A stretch of DNA of 64,000 nt from Bradyrhizobium sp. BTAi1 (GCF_000015165.1 NC_009485.1:7645501-7709500); one strand, 5' to 3'. Positions 18,281-26,333 are shown, counted from the first letter of the stretch. Translations and numbers: made by a program. Notes: generated by a model not told the origin, from the sequence alone.

Positions 18281-19306
18281 ATGCCCACTATGACAATCGG
18301 ACTTGATCTCGCCAAGCACGTTTTCCAGGTTCACGGTGTCGACGCGACTGGCAAGGTCGCGGTTCGCAAGAAGCTCCGTCGCTCGGAAGTACTCGAGTTC
18401 TTCAAAGGACTGCCGCGTAGCCTGGCCGGCATCGAGGCCTGTGGCACCGCCCATCATTGGGGTCGCGAGCTGACGGCACTCGGGCACGACGTCCGGCTGA
18501 TGCCAGCGGGCTACGTCAAACCGTACGTTAAGCGCGGCAAGAATGACGCAGTGGGTGCAGAGGCGATCTGTGAAGCGGTAGCCCGACCCACAATGCGATT
18601 TGTCGAAATCAAAAGAGCTGAGCAGCAATCGGGCTTAATGCTACATCGGACACGAGAGCTGCTGGTCCGTCAGCGTACAGCGCTGATCAACTCGTTGCGT
18701 GGCCAGCTCGCTGAGTTCGGACTGGTCGCGCCCAAGGGAGTCTGGAGCATCCCGGAGCTGCATGCGCTTGCCCAAGGCGCGACCCCAGCGGTCCTCCCCG
18801 ATGCGGTCCGCAGCTGCGTCGAGCTGATCATGGGCCAGATCGACGATGTGCAGACACGCGTACAAACGATCGAGAACGCCATTCGAGTAGCGCACCGCGC
18901 CAGCGAGGTCAGTCTGCGACTGCAAACGATCCCCGGCATCGGAGTGATCACGGCATCCGCAATTACAGCCACCATTGGAGACATCAAAGTCTTCAAATCC
19001 GGGCGGCATCTGGCAACGTGGATCGGGCTTGTCCCACGGCAGTCCGGATCCGGTGGCAAGGTCCATATGGGAAAGATCTCGAAAAAAGGCGACGCGTATT
19101 TGCGCAAGCTGCTCGTGCTTGGCGCCACCGCCGTGATTCGCTATTGCCGTAACAAGCCCGAGCTTGCCGGCTGGATCAACGCGCTCCTCCAAAGGCGTCC
19201 GGCGCGCGTGGTCACGATCGCGGTGGCCAACAAGATGGCGAGGATCGCGTGGGCGGTGATGAGCCGAGGCGAGGCATTCCGCCAGGAAGCCTCCGCCATC
19301 GCGTAA
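18281..19306 (+). CDS. IS110-family transposase, full length, one catalytic Asp replaced
   Basis: This 341-aa DEDD transposase has the RuvC-like N-terminal domain (GLDLAKHVFQVHG with the first Asp; GIEACGTAHHWGRE with the Glu) and the Tnp domain (IPGIGVITASAITATIG, holding the family Ser; TWIGLVPRQSGSGGKV). In the pattern KNDxxDAEAI the second Asp is Gly here (KNDAVGAEAI, codon GGT). The decayed copy at 2.1 kb still has Asp at this position. These residues form the metal-binding tetrad, so the copy may be inactive in spite of its intact frame. Translation starts at ATG after AAAGGGAG. Confidence 0.92.
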   Translation: MPTMTIGLDLAKHVFQVHGVDATGKVAVRKKLRRSEVLEFFKGLPRSLAGIEACGTAHHWGRELTALGHDVRLMPAGYVKPYVKRGKNDAVGAEAICEAVARPTMRFVEIKRAEQQSGLMLHRTRELLVRQRTALINSLRGQLAEFGLVAPKGVWSIPELHALAQGATPAVLPDAVRSCVELIMGQIDDVQTRVQTIENAIRVAHRASEVSLRLQTIPGIGVITASAITATIGDIKVFKSGRHLATWIGLVPRQSGSGGKVHMGKISKKGDAYLRKLLVLGATAVIRYCRNKPELAGWINALLQRRPARVVTIAVANKMARIAWAVMSRGEAFRQEASAIA

Positions 19307-19359
19307 GGAGAAGCGGCCGGGAAGGAAAAGAAAGTCAGCTGCCGAGTGGGATCATCGAA

Positions 19360-19612
19360 TTGGTGAGAGCGACGACGACGTAATGGCAACCGGTCGAGAC
19401 CGAGGATCGGGACAACCCGTACCTGTGCATGCGCATCAAGCGCGCCATAGTGGCTGGGACTCGATCCGCGGACTACCATTAGAGCCCGCGGACCAGGAAT
19501 CCGCTTCGATGAGGCCGGACCGATGACCGCACCCCGACCACCAATTGTCAGAGCGTCGAAAAAGTTCTTGCCATGCGGGCGCCATCCACCGATGCACAGG
19601 TGTGAAGAGATC
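19360..19612 (+). repeat. IS110 3' non-coding end, copy 3 (diverged)
   Basis: Downstream of the full-length transposase. It shares with the other two copies the order GACGACGT(A/G)ATGGCA, CCGGTCGA, ACCGAGGATC, CCTGTGCA, GGACTACCAT, GGCCGGAC, GATGACCGCA and CTTGCCATG(T/C)GGG. The middle part differs more than between copies 1 and 2. Confidence 0.6.
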
Positions 19613-19699
19613 ATTTTGAAGCAATTTGACGCGCTTCTCATCGGGTGATCTTGGTTCGTCTTGGTTCAGTTTGCGTCGGAACCCGCGGACTCGAGCCTG

Positions 19700-19911
19700 C
19701 GGCGGTGTTTGAGAGCACTTGCCGACGAACTCGAAGTCTGAAGGAGCCGGTCGATCCCCTACGGCTCGATCGTGCGGTGCGCCGGCATCTCGGGCCTGTC
19801 CAGGAATTCCGGAATGAGGGATTCACGTGGTCACGGATCGCGCATCCCTTTGCTGCGGTCGGCATACGGCGCGCCGATGGGGGCCTTCTCGGCCGATCGT
19901 CTGCGTAGCGG
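19700..19911 (+). pseudogene. broken copy of the small HTH protein family (copy 1 of 3)
   Basis: Reads DPLRLDRAVRRHLGPVQEF and then RNEGFTWSRIAHPFAAVGIR and RADGG. It is clearly related to the two intact proteins that follow (20032 and 20483), but lacks the MNSNL start. A frameshift after RADGG brings an early stop. Nearest to the IS110 end, it may have lost its 5' part through that insertion. Confidence 0.65.
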
Positions 19912-19963
19912 TCAGGCGCGGGATTCCTGGGGACCTGGCTCACAGGAACGTTACGCGCGAATA

Positions 19964-19973
19964 CTCAGAATCC
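19964..19973 (+). promoter_or_regulatory. shared CTCAGAATCC motif, site 1
   Basis: Lies 68 bases before the ATG at 20032. The context CACAGGAACGTTAC upstream and ATACTCAGAATCCATCT is shared with site 2. It is probably part of a common promoter or operator. Confidence 0.5.
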
Positions 19974-20031
19974 ATCTGCTCCCTGGAGGGCTTGCTAGCC
20001 TCGGGGTTCAAGGAACGCGTCGGAAACCATC

Positions 20032-20439
20032 ATGAACTCGAACCTGCGACGACGGCTAAATGCGGTTGCTCACGATCTGCGGGGACCACTCGGACGCATT
20101 CCGCTCGATCGGGTCTTGCGAAGACATCTCGATCTGTTCGAGGAGTTGCGACGCGAGGGATGTACATGGTCGCAGCTGGCGCGGGCCCTAGCGGCGGCCG
20201 GGGTCAGGCGCGCCGACGGGGAGATGGTTTCAGTTGATCACCTGCGTGGGACGGTGTCGCGCCAGATGCGGGAAAAAGCGTCCGTGCTACAAGACCCGCC
20301 GAAGAAAGATCGTGCGCCACAGCGAACGGCGGTCTCGGTGGGCCGGACGCGTTCTACGCCCCAAATCGGCAAAACAGCCAAGCTCAGAGGGCGGAAAACG
20401 GCTCGAAGATCGCCCGTGGTTGCACTTGATCCTGCATGA
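20032..20439 (+). CDS. small HTH-like island protein (copy 2 of 3)
   Basis: A 135-aa basic protein starting MNSNLRRRLNAVAHDLRGPL. The central part (FEELRREGCTWSQLARALAA, then AGVRRADG) looks like a helix-turn-helix. It is followed by a Val/Leu-Arg segment (VDHLRGTVSRQ) and a low-complexity Lys/Arg/Thr tail. The shape resembles small DNA-binding accessory proteins of mobile elements, but no named family is recognised. The paralogue at 20483 keeps the N-terminal ~75 residues well conserved while the tails differ completely. Its leader carries the CTCAGAATCC motif. Confidence 0.7.
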   Translation: MNSNLRRRLNAVAHDLRGPLGRIPLDRVLRRHLDLFEELRREGCTWSQLARALAAAGVRRADGEMVSVDHLRGTVSRQMREKASVLQDPPKKDRAPQRTAVSVGRTRSTPQIGKTAKLRGRKTARRSPVVALDPA

Positions 20440-20445
20440 GCTTCC
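20408..20445 (+). repeat. 38-base fragment of the coupling-protein gene
   Basis: Matches 24758-24795 inside the traG/virD4-type gene at 34 of 38 positions. The matching part encodes the Walker B strand there (WLHLILDELP) and an in-frame WLHLILHELP here. It overlaps the end of one HTH-like gene and replaces the expected leader of the next. Confidence 0.6.
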
Positions 20446-20482
20446 AAAATTCGTCTGGATTCATTTTGCTTCGGGTAACGCG

Positions 20483-20956
20483 ATGAACTCTAACTTGCAG
20501 CGACGGCTGAAGGCGCTCGTTGACAATTTCAAGGGACCGCTCGGCCCTATACCGCTCGATCGTGCGGTGCGGCGGCATCGCGGCCTGTTCGAGGAATTCC
20601 GGGATGAGGGATTCACTTGGTCACAGATCGCGCGTGCGCTTGCTGCGGCCGGCATACGGCGTGCCGATGGGAGTTCTTTCTCGGCCGATCGTCTGCGCGG
20701 TGCGGTATCGCGGCAGATCAAGGGGAATGCGTCCGCGTCAACAGGCCGGCCTGTGGAAGACAGCACGCGCCAGCGGACTGCCGCACGAGAGGAAACGGCG
20801 TCATCCCGATCCATGACCGGTGAAACAGCCGAGCCCCGGGCCGGGAGAACGGTTACCGTCAAACCGGTCGCCGTGCCGAAATCAGACCAGCCGACGGCTG
20901 GTTCGCGTTCGATCCAGGACAAGCTTTCGCGTGTGGCTAAGTTGCGAGGCGGATAG
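20483..20956 (+). CDS. small HTH-like island protein (copy 3 of 3)
   Basis: A 157-aa protein, MNSNLQRRLKALVDNFKGPL at the start. The same putative HTH (FEEFRDEGFTWSQIARALAA, AGIRRADGSSFSADRL) is followed by a long, polar, probably disordered tail ending IQDKLSRVAKLRGG. The ATG at 20483 was chosen because homology to copy 2 begins exactly there; the frame stays open ~80 codons further upstream into the neighbouring gene. Unlike copy 2 and the next gene it lacks the CTCAGAATCC leader. A fragment of the coupling-protein gene sits there instead. Confidence 0.7.
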   Translation: MNSNLQRRLKALVDNFKGPLGPIPLDRAVRRHRGLFEEFRDEGFTWSQIARALAAAGIRRADGSSFSADRLRGAVSRQIKGNASASTGRPVEDSTRQRTAAREETASSRSMTGETAEPRAGRTVTVKPVAVPKSDQPTAGSRSIQDKLSRVAKLRGG

Positions 20957-20996
20957 GCTCAAGGTCGCAGCTCACAGGAACGTTACCAGCCGGATA

Positions 20997-21006
20997 CTCA
21001 GAATCC
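20997..21006 (+). promoter_or_regulatory. shared CTCAGAATCC motif, site 2
   Basis: Lies 67 bases before the ATG at 21064, almost the same distance as at site 1. It is preceded by the same CACAGGAACGTTAC block. Confidence 0.5.
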
Positions 21007-21063
21007 ATCTTCTTGCCGATGAGCTTGTTAGCCTTTGCGGCGCCGATGACCAAGGAAACAAGC

Positions 21064-22248
21064 ATGGCGGCAGACCTGCCGACTTCGGACATCGAAAGGA
21101 ACAAGCTGCGCAAGCTGTTGCTTTCGGACACACCGTTCCAACGGTATCTCGACTTCAGCCGGCCGGTCGTCGCGGTGAGCGGGGAGGCCATACGCGAGGG
21201 AAGGGCCGCTTATCCGCCGCAGGTTCCGCTGAAGATGAAGATAGCGGCTGGCTGGCCGGCTCAAAGTCTGCAAGGGATGATTGTCGATAGCCTCGACGAT
21301 CCCCTCCCGATCCAGGCAACGCCCGAGGAACGGGAACGGTTTGACCGGGGTGAGCCGCTGCTGGTTCGAGCAAATATGGTCGGCATGCGGCCTGAGCGGT
21401 CAAGCGGCGGCCAGGTTGCCGACGATATCGAGAAGCAGATCAAGGACGCCTTCGCTGTCAACGTCTTCGTGATCTTCGAGCGCCTTCGGTATCTTGTGCC
21501 GCTGCGCGATGGGAAGAATGTCCGTAACTGGGCGGATCAGGAGGCGGCGCAGAACTTCATCTTCGACAAGGAGTTACTGCCGCTTCCCTGGCCCGAGCGC
21601 GATCATCGCACCACCGGGAAGCGCCGCCGTCGCCTCATCGATACGGCCTGGCGCAACGGGCAGCGTCAGAAGTTCCTGCGATGCCTGTACCCGAGCAAAC
21701 GGCTGCGCCGGGAGATCGCCGCCTGGGCGGAGGGCTTTCGCGGCCAGCGCCAGGATGTGATCGAGGAGGAAATCCGTTTTCAGAAGACTCAGTTTGTCGC
21801 GCTCAACATGTGCCGCGAGCGGGCGAAGGAGTTTCGCTTTATTGAAAGCGAAATCAGTGAGAGCATCCGGCGGGAGCCGGACGGAGATGGGTTTCTCGAT
21901 CCGAAGCAAGCGGCGGTGGCCGCAGGTTTCAACCACCCGATCGATGCCGGGGCGATCTTTCCCGCGGTCTATGCCGGGGATTTCGATCCAAAGCTGATGT
22001 TCCATCGGCTGGCGAGTTTGAAGGGCTTTGAATTCGTCCGGGACATTGGGAGGATCGCTCGCAGGCAATCCGCACCGTTGTCTCCTGCGCAGTTCATCGA
22101 ACGGATCGAACGCAGCCGGCAGCATCTTGAAGAGCAGCCCGAGATGTTTAGCGAACGTCGGCACCCCGAATTGATGAGCGGGCGGGAATTCCTGCTTTAC
22201 GCGTACAAGAATTATGAAGATCAGTGCGCGGCGTACCTCGCGCGTTGA
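21064..22248 (+). CDS. unrecognised 394-aa island backbone protein
   Basis: Hydrophilic, Arg-rich, presumably cytoplasmic, with no signal peptide or membrane segment. It begins MAADLPTSDIERNKLRKLLL and contains a basic middle part (TTGKRRRRLIDTAWRNGQRQ, ~180-200) with a long charged stretch to ~260. A C-terminal region follows with EFLLYAYKNYEDQC near the end. The ATG at 21064 sits after AAGGAAAC and 67 bases after the shared CTCAGAATCC motif. It precedes parA by ~95 bases and is probably part of the same transfer/maintenance cluster. Replication, relaxosome or regulatory roles are possible but nothing in the sequence decides. Confidence 0.75.
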   Translation: MAADLPTSDIERNKLRKLLLSDTPFQRYLDFSRPVVAVSGEAIREGRAAYPPQVPLKMKIAAGWPAQSLQGMIVDSLDDPLPIQATPEERERFDRGEPLLVRANMVGMRPERSSGGQVADDIEKQIKDAFAVNVFVIFERLRYLVPLRDGKNVRNWADQEAAQNFIFDKELLPLPWPERDHRTTGKRRRRLIDTAWRNGQRQKFLRCLYPSKRLRREIAAWAEGFRGQRQDVIEEEIRFQKTQFVALNMCRERAKEFRFIESEISESIRREPDGDGFLDPKQAAVAAGFNHPIDAGAIFPAVYAGDFDPKLMFHRLASLKGFEFVRDIGRIARRQSAPLSPAQFIERIERSRQHLEEQPEMFSERRHPELMSGREFLLYAYKNYEDQCAAYLAR

Positions 22249-22266
22249 ATTTTTTCCGGAAGCCGA

Positions 22267-22276
22267 CTCAGAATCC
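22267..22276 (+). promoter_or_regulatory. shared CTCAGAATCC motif, site 3
   Basis: Lies 77 bases before the ATG of parA (22344), within the short gap after the preceding gene. This suggests parA has its own promoter or operator of the same family as sites 1 and 2. Confidence 0.5.
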
Positions 22277-22343
22277 GTCCGGCCTGTTCGATTCCATGGC
22301 TTCTTCCTTCGCCCCGCGATCAACCGGGACGAAGGAACAAGCC

Positions 22344-23159
22344 ATGACAGAGACAGACAAGAGGCGCTGGGCCATCGTTGTCGCCAACGAAAAAGGCGGG
22401 GTTGGCAAATCGACGCTGGCGCTGGCCATCACTGACAAACTGACGATCGCGGGATACTCGCCGGTCGTTATTCAAATCGACCGTCAAAAGCGGTTGTCGG
22501 CGGCGCTGGGCCAGGACGTCATCACGATTGCATCCGATCCCAAGGCGGCGCGTGCGGATCCCGGCAAGGAGCTGGCGCGGTTCAGCCCGGTGCTGGACGC
22601 CGTCACGCAAGCGGAGACGGCCGCTCCGATCCTCGTCGACATTGGCGCCGGCGAGGTTGGCCGGTTCTCCGAATGGGCGGCTCTGGTCGACCTGGACGAA
22701 GAATTTGGCGAATTCGGTTTCCATCCGGTCGTCTTCATACCATTCACGGCCGAGGCAGAATCGATGCGACAGGCGCATTGGACGGTCGAACGCCTGACGA
22801 CGGCCATCCCTCGCGCGGACATCATCCTTGCCGAAAACCAGCGCGATGGCCGCATCGCCGATCTGCATCCGGCCTCCTCTGCCTGGCAGGAGTGGGCCGA
22901 TAAGCTCAAGCCTGCTGCGGAGAGAAATACGCTCATAGTGATGGGCGCCATTCCCGGCGGCTCATGGCGGTATTTCGAGGCGGCCGGCTCCCGGTTCATC
23001 GATGTCGTGGACCTCGAAACGCCGGCAGCCATGCAATTGAGCGGCCTGCCACGCGCGGAAGCCAAGATCGCACGCGGTGACGTTGCCCAGTGGCTGGTGG
23101 CGCTATTCGCAGAACTCGACCGTGCCTTCAAGACGACGGAGACAGTCGATGAAGAGTGA
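22344..23159 (+). CDS. ParA/MinD-like ATPase (StbB-like position)
   Basis: A 271-aa P-loop ATPase. The deviant Walker A near the N-terminus reads NEKGGVGKSTLALAI, followed by VVIQIDRQKRLS; a second acidic strand is PILVDIGAGEVG (~105). A C-terminal coiled region follows. The KGGxGK signature places it with ParA/Soj/StbB proteins, which position or stabilise plasmids and integrative elements during transfer. The ATG follows GAAGGAAC. The gene overlaps the next by 11 bases and heads a parA-TM protein-coupling protein operon. That layout recalls stbB-stbC next to trwB in IncW plasmids. Confidence 0.85.
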   Translation: MTETDKRRWAIVVANEKGGVGKSTLALAITDKLTIAGYSPVVIQIDRQKRLSAALGQDVITIASDPKAARADPGKELARFSPVLDAVTQAETAAPILVDIGAGEVGRFSEWAALVDLDEEFGEFGFHPVVFIPFTAEAESMRQAHWTVERLTTAIPRADIILAENQRDGRIADLHPASSAWQEWADKLKPAAERNTLIVMGAIPGGSWRYFEAAGSRFIDVVDLETPAAMQLSGLPRAEAKIARGDVAQWLVALFAELDRAFKTTETVDEE

Positions 23160-23535
23160 GAGTTTCAGAGCGGCGGCGTCACGCGCCATCGACGAAGGCA
23201 GCCGTGAGCGGTGGGCAACCGCACAGCGGCTGGCCTCGCAATTCGAGACGGGCGCGGACGAATTCGACCTACGCTCGCTGGAGCGCCTCGGAGAAGAGGG
23301 CCTCGCGGCGTTCCTGTCGAGCCTCGGCCATCAAAACCCGTTTCCGAATTGGCAAGAAGTAGAGCCCGCCCCGAACATCCAACCCTCCTCCGACCCGGAG
23401 GCTGGAAGGGATTACGGCTGGACGATTTTGCGATGCCGCGAACCCCGTTGGTTGGTCCGTGCTGTCGTGCGTGGATGGGCTGCGGGCTTTGCCCTTGCCG
23501 TCATCGGCTCGATCCTTCTCAAATTTGTGGAGTAA
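23149..23535 (+). CDS. small C-terminally anchored membrane protein
   Basis: A 128-aa protein starting MKSESFRAAASRAIDEGSRE inside the end of parA (overlap of 11 bases). A soluble N-terminal part with a helical ATAQRLASQFETGADEF stretch is followed by a linker and one transmembrane helix near the C-terminus (GWAAGFALAVIGSILLKF). Its position between ParA and the coupling protein suggests a StbC-like or coupling-protein partner role. That is inference from order, not from homology. Confidence 0.7.
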   Translation: MKSESFRAAASRAIDEGSRERWATAQRLASQFETGADEFDLRSLERLGEEGLAAFLSSLGHQNPFPNWQEVEPAPNIQPSSDPEAGRDYGWTILRCREPRWLVRAVVRGWAAGFALAVIGSILLKFVE

Positions 23536-23542
23536 CAGGACA

Positions 23543-25264
23543 GTGACAACCATCAAGGTCAAGAAATCCCCAAGCCCCGCACTGGCAGCCGCGCTACTCG
23601 TGGCATGCGGTGTCATGGTCTTTAGCTTCTTCATCATCACCCTTCTCGCCCCATTTGACAATCCGAACATCACCCCGGCTTATTTCTGGAGAACGGTCTG
23701 GGATGAAGGTTTCCACCGCCACTGCGGACCGGGGCCGTTGCAGGTCTTCGATTTCGATTGCCGCACAGCGAACCTTCGGGGGTGGTTGGCCTGGCCGCCG
23801 TTCTATCTCCGGCTCTGCCTGTTTTTTGGCTGCACGATAATCGCGGCAACCCTTGCGGCAATCTGGAGCTGGAAGCACACCTCGCCCAGGGAGACCGTCC
23901 GCACCATCCGGGGGCTGTGGCCGAAATTCGGCGCGGAGGGGCGAGCCTCGTTGCGGAAGGCCGTTGCCGTGACGGGGATACCGCAACCGGATTCGCTCTG
24001 GCTTGCACCTTACGTTCAGCTCACGCCTGTCGCGGAAGCTTCCAACATTCTCGTCATCGGTGACCAAGGTTCGGGCAAGAGCGCCGTGATCCGTGGCTGG
24101 GCGGAACAGATTCTGGCACGTGGGGAGCGGTCGATCATTCACGACGCCAAGGGGGACATTCTTGCCTGCGCTCCGATTGACGAGATTCTTCTGGTGGCGC
24201 CTCATGACGCAAGAGGATGGACCTGGGATATCGGCCGCGACGTAATCAATGCGCAAGGCGCGCGCGAGGTTGCGGAAAAGCTCGTGCCGTCGGGTTCAGA
24301 ACTGGAATCGATGTGGTCCAATGGCGCCAAGGCCATCCTGTCGGGAGCCATCGAGGCGTTGCAACGTGAGCGCAAAACCGATTGGGGATGGGCCGATCTG
24401 TTCAAGTTCGTATTCAAAAGCCCGAAAGAGCTGCGCGCGGCTCTTGAGGCCGCGCACTCACCGAGTGTCCACCTCATCGAAATCGACGCCGATGGGGTGG
24501 CCAACAGAACCACTCTGAGCCTCATGTTGACGCTGTGGGTCGCGGCCCTGACGACGATCCGGCCGCTCGCACAGGCGGAGGCATCGAACAAGGAGTGCAG
24601 TTTCAGCGTCCGCGACTGGCTTTCCGAGCAGTCCCGTCTGCCGCGAACGATCATTCTTCAGCACAATGCCGAATATCCGCTTCTCTCGACCGCGATCAGC
24701 GGCCTTCTTGTCGATGTCGTCTGCGGCAAGTTGCTCAGCCCGTCCACGCCCAAACGGGATTGCCCGTGGTTGCACCTGATCCTGGATGAACTTCCGGTTC
24801 TGGGCCGTCTCGAACAGTTTCCCAAATTGCTCAATGTCGGCCGGGAAAAAGGCGTAGCGGCGATCGTGGCGACGCAGGACTGGGAACAGATCCTCAAGCT
24901 CTACCAGCGGTACGATGCGGCAACGCTCGAAGCGCGCTTCAAGATCAAGGTCGTCTGTAGACTCGGCACTTCCGAAACACGCGAACGCGTGGTCGGCAAA
25001 TATGCGGGTCGCCGAACGATCGAAACGTGGGTTGCCACCAGCAGGGACAAACCTGAGAAAATCCGCCACGAGAATGAAATCGATGTGATCGAGCCAAACT
25101 ACCTGGACGATGAGCTTGGCGTGCGCATCGTTGACGGTTTCCTTGTCGTTCGCGCCCTGGTTTTCGGTCTCGGCAATCCTGCCGTCGTCGAAACTCCGTT
25201 CACACAATGGCGAAAACGGCGCGAAGCCTACAGGGACGCCGCCTGGGCAAAGACCAGCGCGTAA
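23543..25264 (+). CDS. type IV coupling protein (TraG/VirD4/TrwB type)
   Basis: A 573-aa inner-membrane ATPase that brings relaxase-DNA to the secretion channel. Two N-terminal TM helices lie at ~9-33 and ~78-101 (ALLVACGVMVFSFFIITLL; LRLCLFFGCTIIAATLAAIW). The Walker A motif is GDQGSGKSAV and the Walker B strand is WLHLILDELP. The RecA-like core then continues through ATQDWEQI and the GTSETRERVVGKYAG region. GTG at 23543 was chosen: it lies 7 bases after the preceding stop and gives the expected membrane anchor. An unstructured C-terminal tail is missing, so the protein is shorter than VirD4. Confidence 0.9.
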   Translation: MTTIKVKKSPSPALAAALLVACGVMVFSFFIITLLAPFDNPNITPAYFWRTVWDEGFHRHCGPGPLQVFDFDCRTANLRGWLAWPPFYLRLCLFFGCTIIAATLAAIWSWKHTSPRETVRTIRGLWPKFGAEGRASLRKAVAVTGIPQPDSLWLAPYVQLTPVAEASNILVIGDQGSGKSAVIRGWAEQILARGERSIIHDAKGDILACAPIDEILLVAPHDARGWTWDIGRDVINAQGAREVAEKLVPSGSELESMWSNGAKAILSGAIEALQRERKTDWGWADLFKFVFKSPKELRAALEAAHSPSVHLIEIDADGVANRTTLSLMLTLWVAALTTIRPLAQAEASNKECSFSVRDWLSEQSRLPRTIILQHNAEYPLLSTAISGLLVDVVCGKLLSPSTPKRDCPWLHLILDELPVLGRLEQFPKLLNVGREKGVAAIVATQDWEQILKLYQRYDAATLEARFKIKVVCRLGTSETRERVVGKYAGRRTIETWVATSRDKPEKIRHENEIDVIEPNYLDDELGVRIVDGFLVVRALVFGLGNPAVVETPFTQWRKRREAYRDAAWAKTSA

Positions 25265-25360
25265 GCAAGAACGAACGATCAAGCGAGTGCCGCACAATGT
25301 GGCGCTCGCTTTGTCCTGTCCGGTCGGGGCGATGCTATTTTTGGCAGCCGTGTTTTCCGA

Positions 25361-25391
25361 GCCGGGCGGAGCCCGGCGAGCGGTTTTTTTT
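25361..25391 (+). terminator. intrinsic terminator after the coupling-protein operon
   Basis: A 7-bp GC stem (GCCGGGC / GCCCGGC) with a GGA loop, then a run of eight T at 25384-25391. It closes the parA operon. Confidence 0.75.
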
Positions 25392-25407
25392 ACCCAGCAC
25401 CTTCTTT

Positions 25408-25438
25408 GCCGGTCCGCGTGCGGACCGGCAAGAATTTT
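25408..25438 (+). terminator. second hairpin, possible backup terminator
   Basis: A perfect 10-bp inverted repeat (GCCGGTCCGC / GCGGACCGGC) with a 2-base loop, followed by AAGAATTTTT. It stands between two converging genes. Confidence 0.5.
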
Positions 25439-25490
25439 TCGGCACGGGGCAAAAGCCGAGAAGCCTTGTCCGGCTCCCCGGCCTTGCGGG

Positions 25491-26333
25491 TCAGGCCGAT
25501 TTCAGGCGCTGCATGCCCTCTGCCAGCGTCCAGAGCGCGCGGTTGATGCCGACATTCTGGTCGATGCCATTGATGGCACGGGTCTGCGCGCGGCGAATAC
25601 GGCCATCAGTGGTCTGGCGGCGGCCGTGAAGTCCGCCACGAATGAGGTTTTCCTGGGCTGCGTTCAGTGTCAGCCAGAGACTTTGCCCGACATCCTCGCG
25701 GCGTCGAGGCGCAATGATCTGGTCCGGACGAACGGGGCTTTCGTCCTCGCCGTAGCGGGCGACAAGTGCGGCTTCAGCAAAAACGGTCTGCTCGTCCCGC
25801 GAGAGCTTTGTTTCCTTCATCGTCTCGACGGATTCGATGAGGCGCGGAAAGTCTTCCGCAACAGTATAAACGCCCTCGATAATGTCGTGCTGGATATTGC
25901 CCTTGTGCGCCACACGAACTTCCTCGAAGCGCTCGCCCGCGACAAGGCTGTTTGTGCAAACAAACCTGAGCAACCCCGCAAACATCTGGTACGCCGAGGT
26001 TCCGTCATGCGAATTGACGATGATGACTTCGGCCGCTTCGGGCTTGCCGATGCCCCCATCACGACGCAGGCGGAGCATGTGCTTTGCGTGGCCGAGGCGG
26101 TCACCGTCGCGTGGTACGGCCTGCACGGCGAAGAACGGAAACCATCCTTCGCGGCGCACTTCCTCCACAATCTCAATGGTGGGTACGTAGACGTAACGTT
26201 CTGACCGGCTGTCATGCGCCTCGCGGGCGAAGATGGCGGGGACGTGCCGGTACAGGGTCTCGTTGTCGAGAGCTTCGCGTCCGCTGATTTGGTGGGCGTT
26301 GCGGCCGAATCGGGTGGCGAGATGGTGATGCAT
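25491..26333 (-). CDS. DUF932 protein
   Basis: A 280-aa protein of the DUF932 family, common on plasmids, phages and integrative elements; its biochemical role is not established. Features: YVYVPTIEIVEEVRREGWFP (residues ~45-64), the conserved EVIIVNSHDGTSAYQMFAGL core, and LLRFVCTNSLVAGERFEEVR. The ATG (complement of 26331-26333) follows an AAGGAG site shared base for base with the ParB-like gene at 36904, because both lie at the edge of the same duplicated leader. It converges on the coupling-protein operon. Confidence 0.88.
   Translation of the reverse strand: MHHHLATRFGRNAHQISGREALDNETLYRHVPAIFAREAHDSRSERYVYVPTIEIVEEVRREGWFPFFAVQAVPRDGDRLGHAKHMLRLRRDGGIGKPEAAEVIIVNSHDGTSAYQMFAGLLRFVCTNSLVAGERFEEVRVAHKGNIQHDIIEGVYTVAEDFPRLIESVETMKETKLSRDEQTVFAEAALVARYGEDESPVRPDQIIAPRRREDVGQSLWLTLNAAQENLIRGGLHGRRQTTDGRIRRAQTRAINGIDQNVGINRALWTLAEGMQRLKSA

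Larger units (their letters stand above)
18196..19612 (+). mobile_element. IS110/IS1111-family element, full-length copy
   Basis: Consists of an 85-base 5' flank, the transposase gene and ~300 bases of non-coding 3' sequence. The 3' part resembles 3140-3385 and 17940-18195. Ends are approximate: IS110 elements lack clear terminal inverted repeats and target duplications. The left boundary is placed where the preceding remnant ends, and the right boundary after GATGCACAGGTGTG, which copy 1 matches with GATGCACAAGTGTG. Confidence 0.65.

Noticed and set aside
19670..19700. tRNA-like 3' end (GGAACCCGCGGACTCGAGCC) as the left attachment site
   Set aside because: It does not match the tRNA-Arg 3' sequence at 42719-42763 and no tRNA fold can be drawn.
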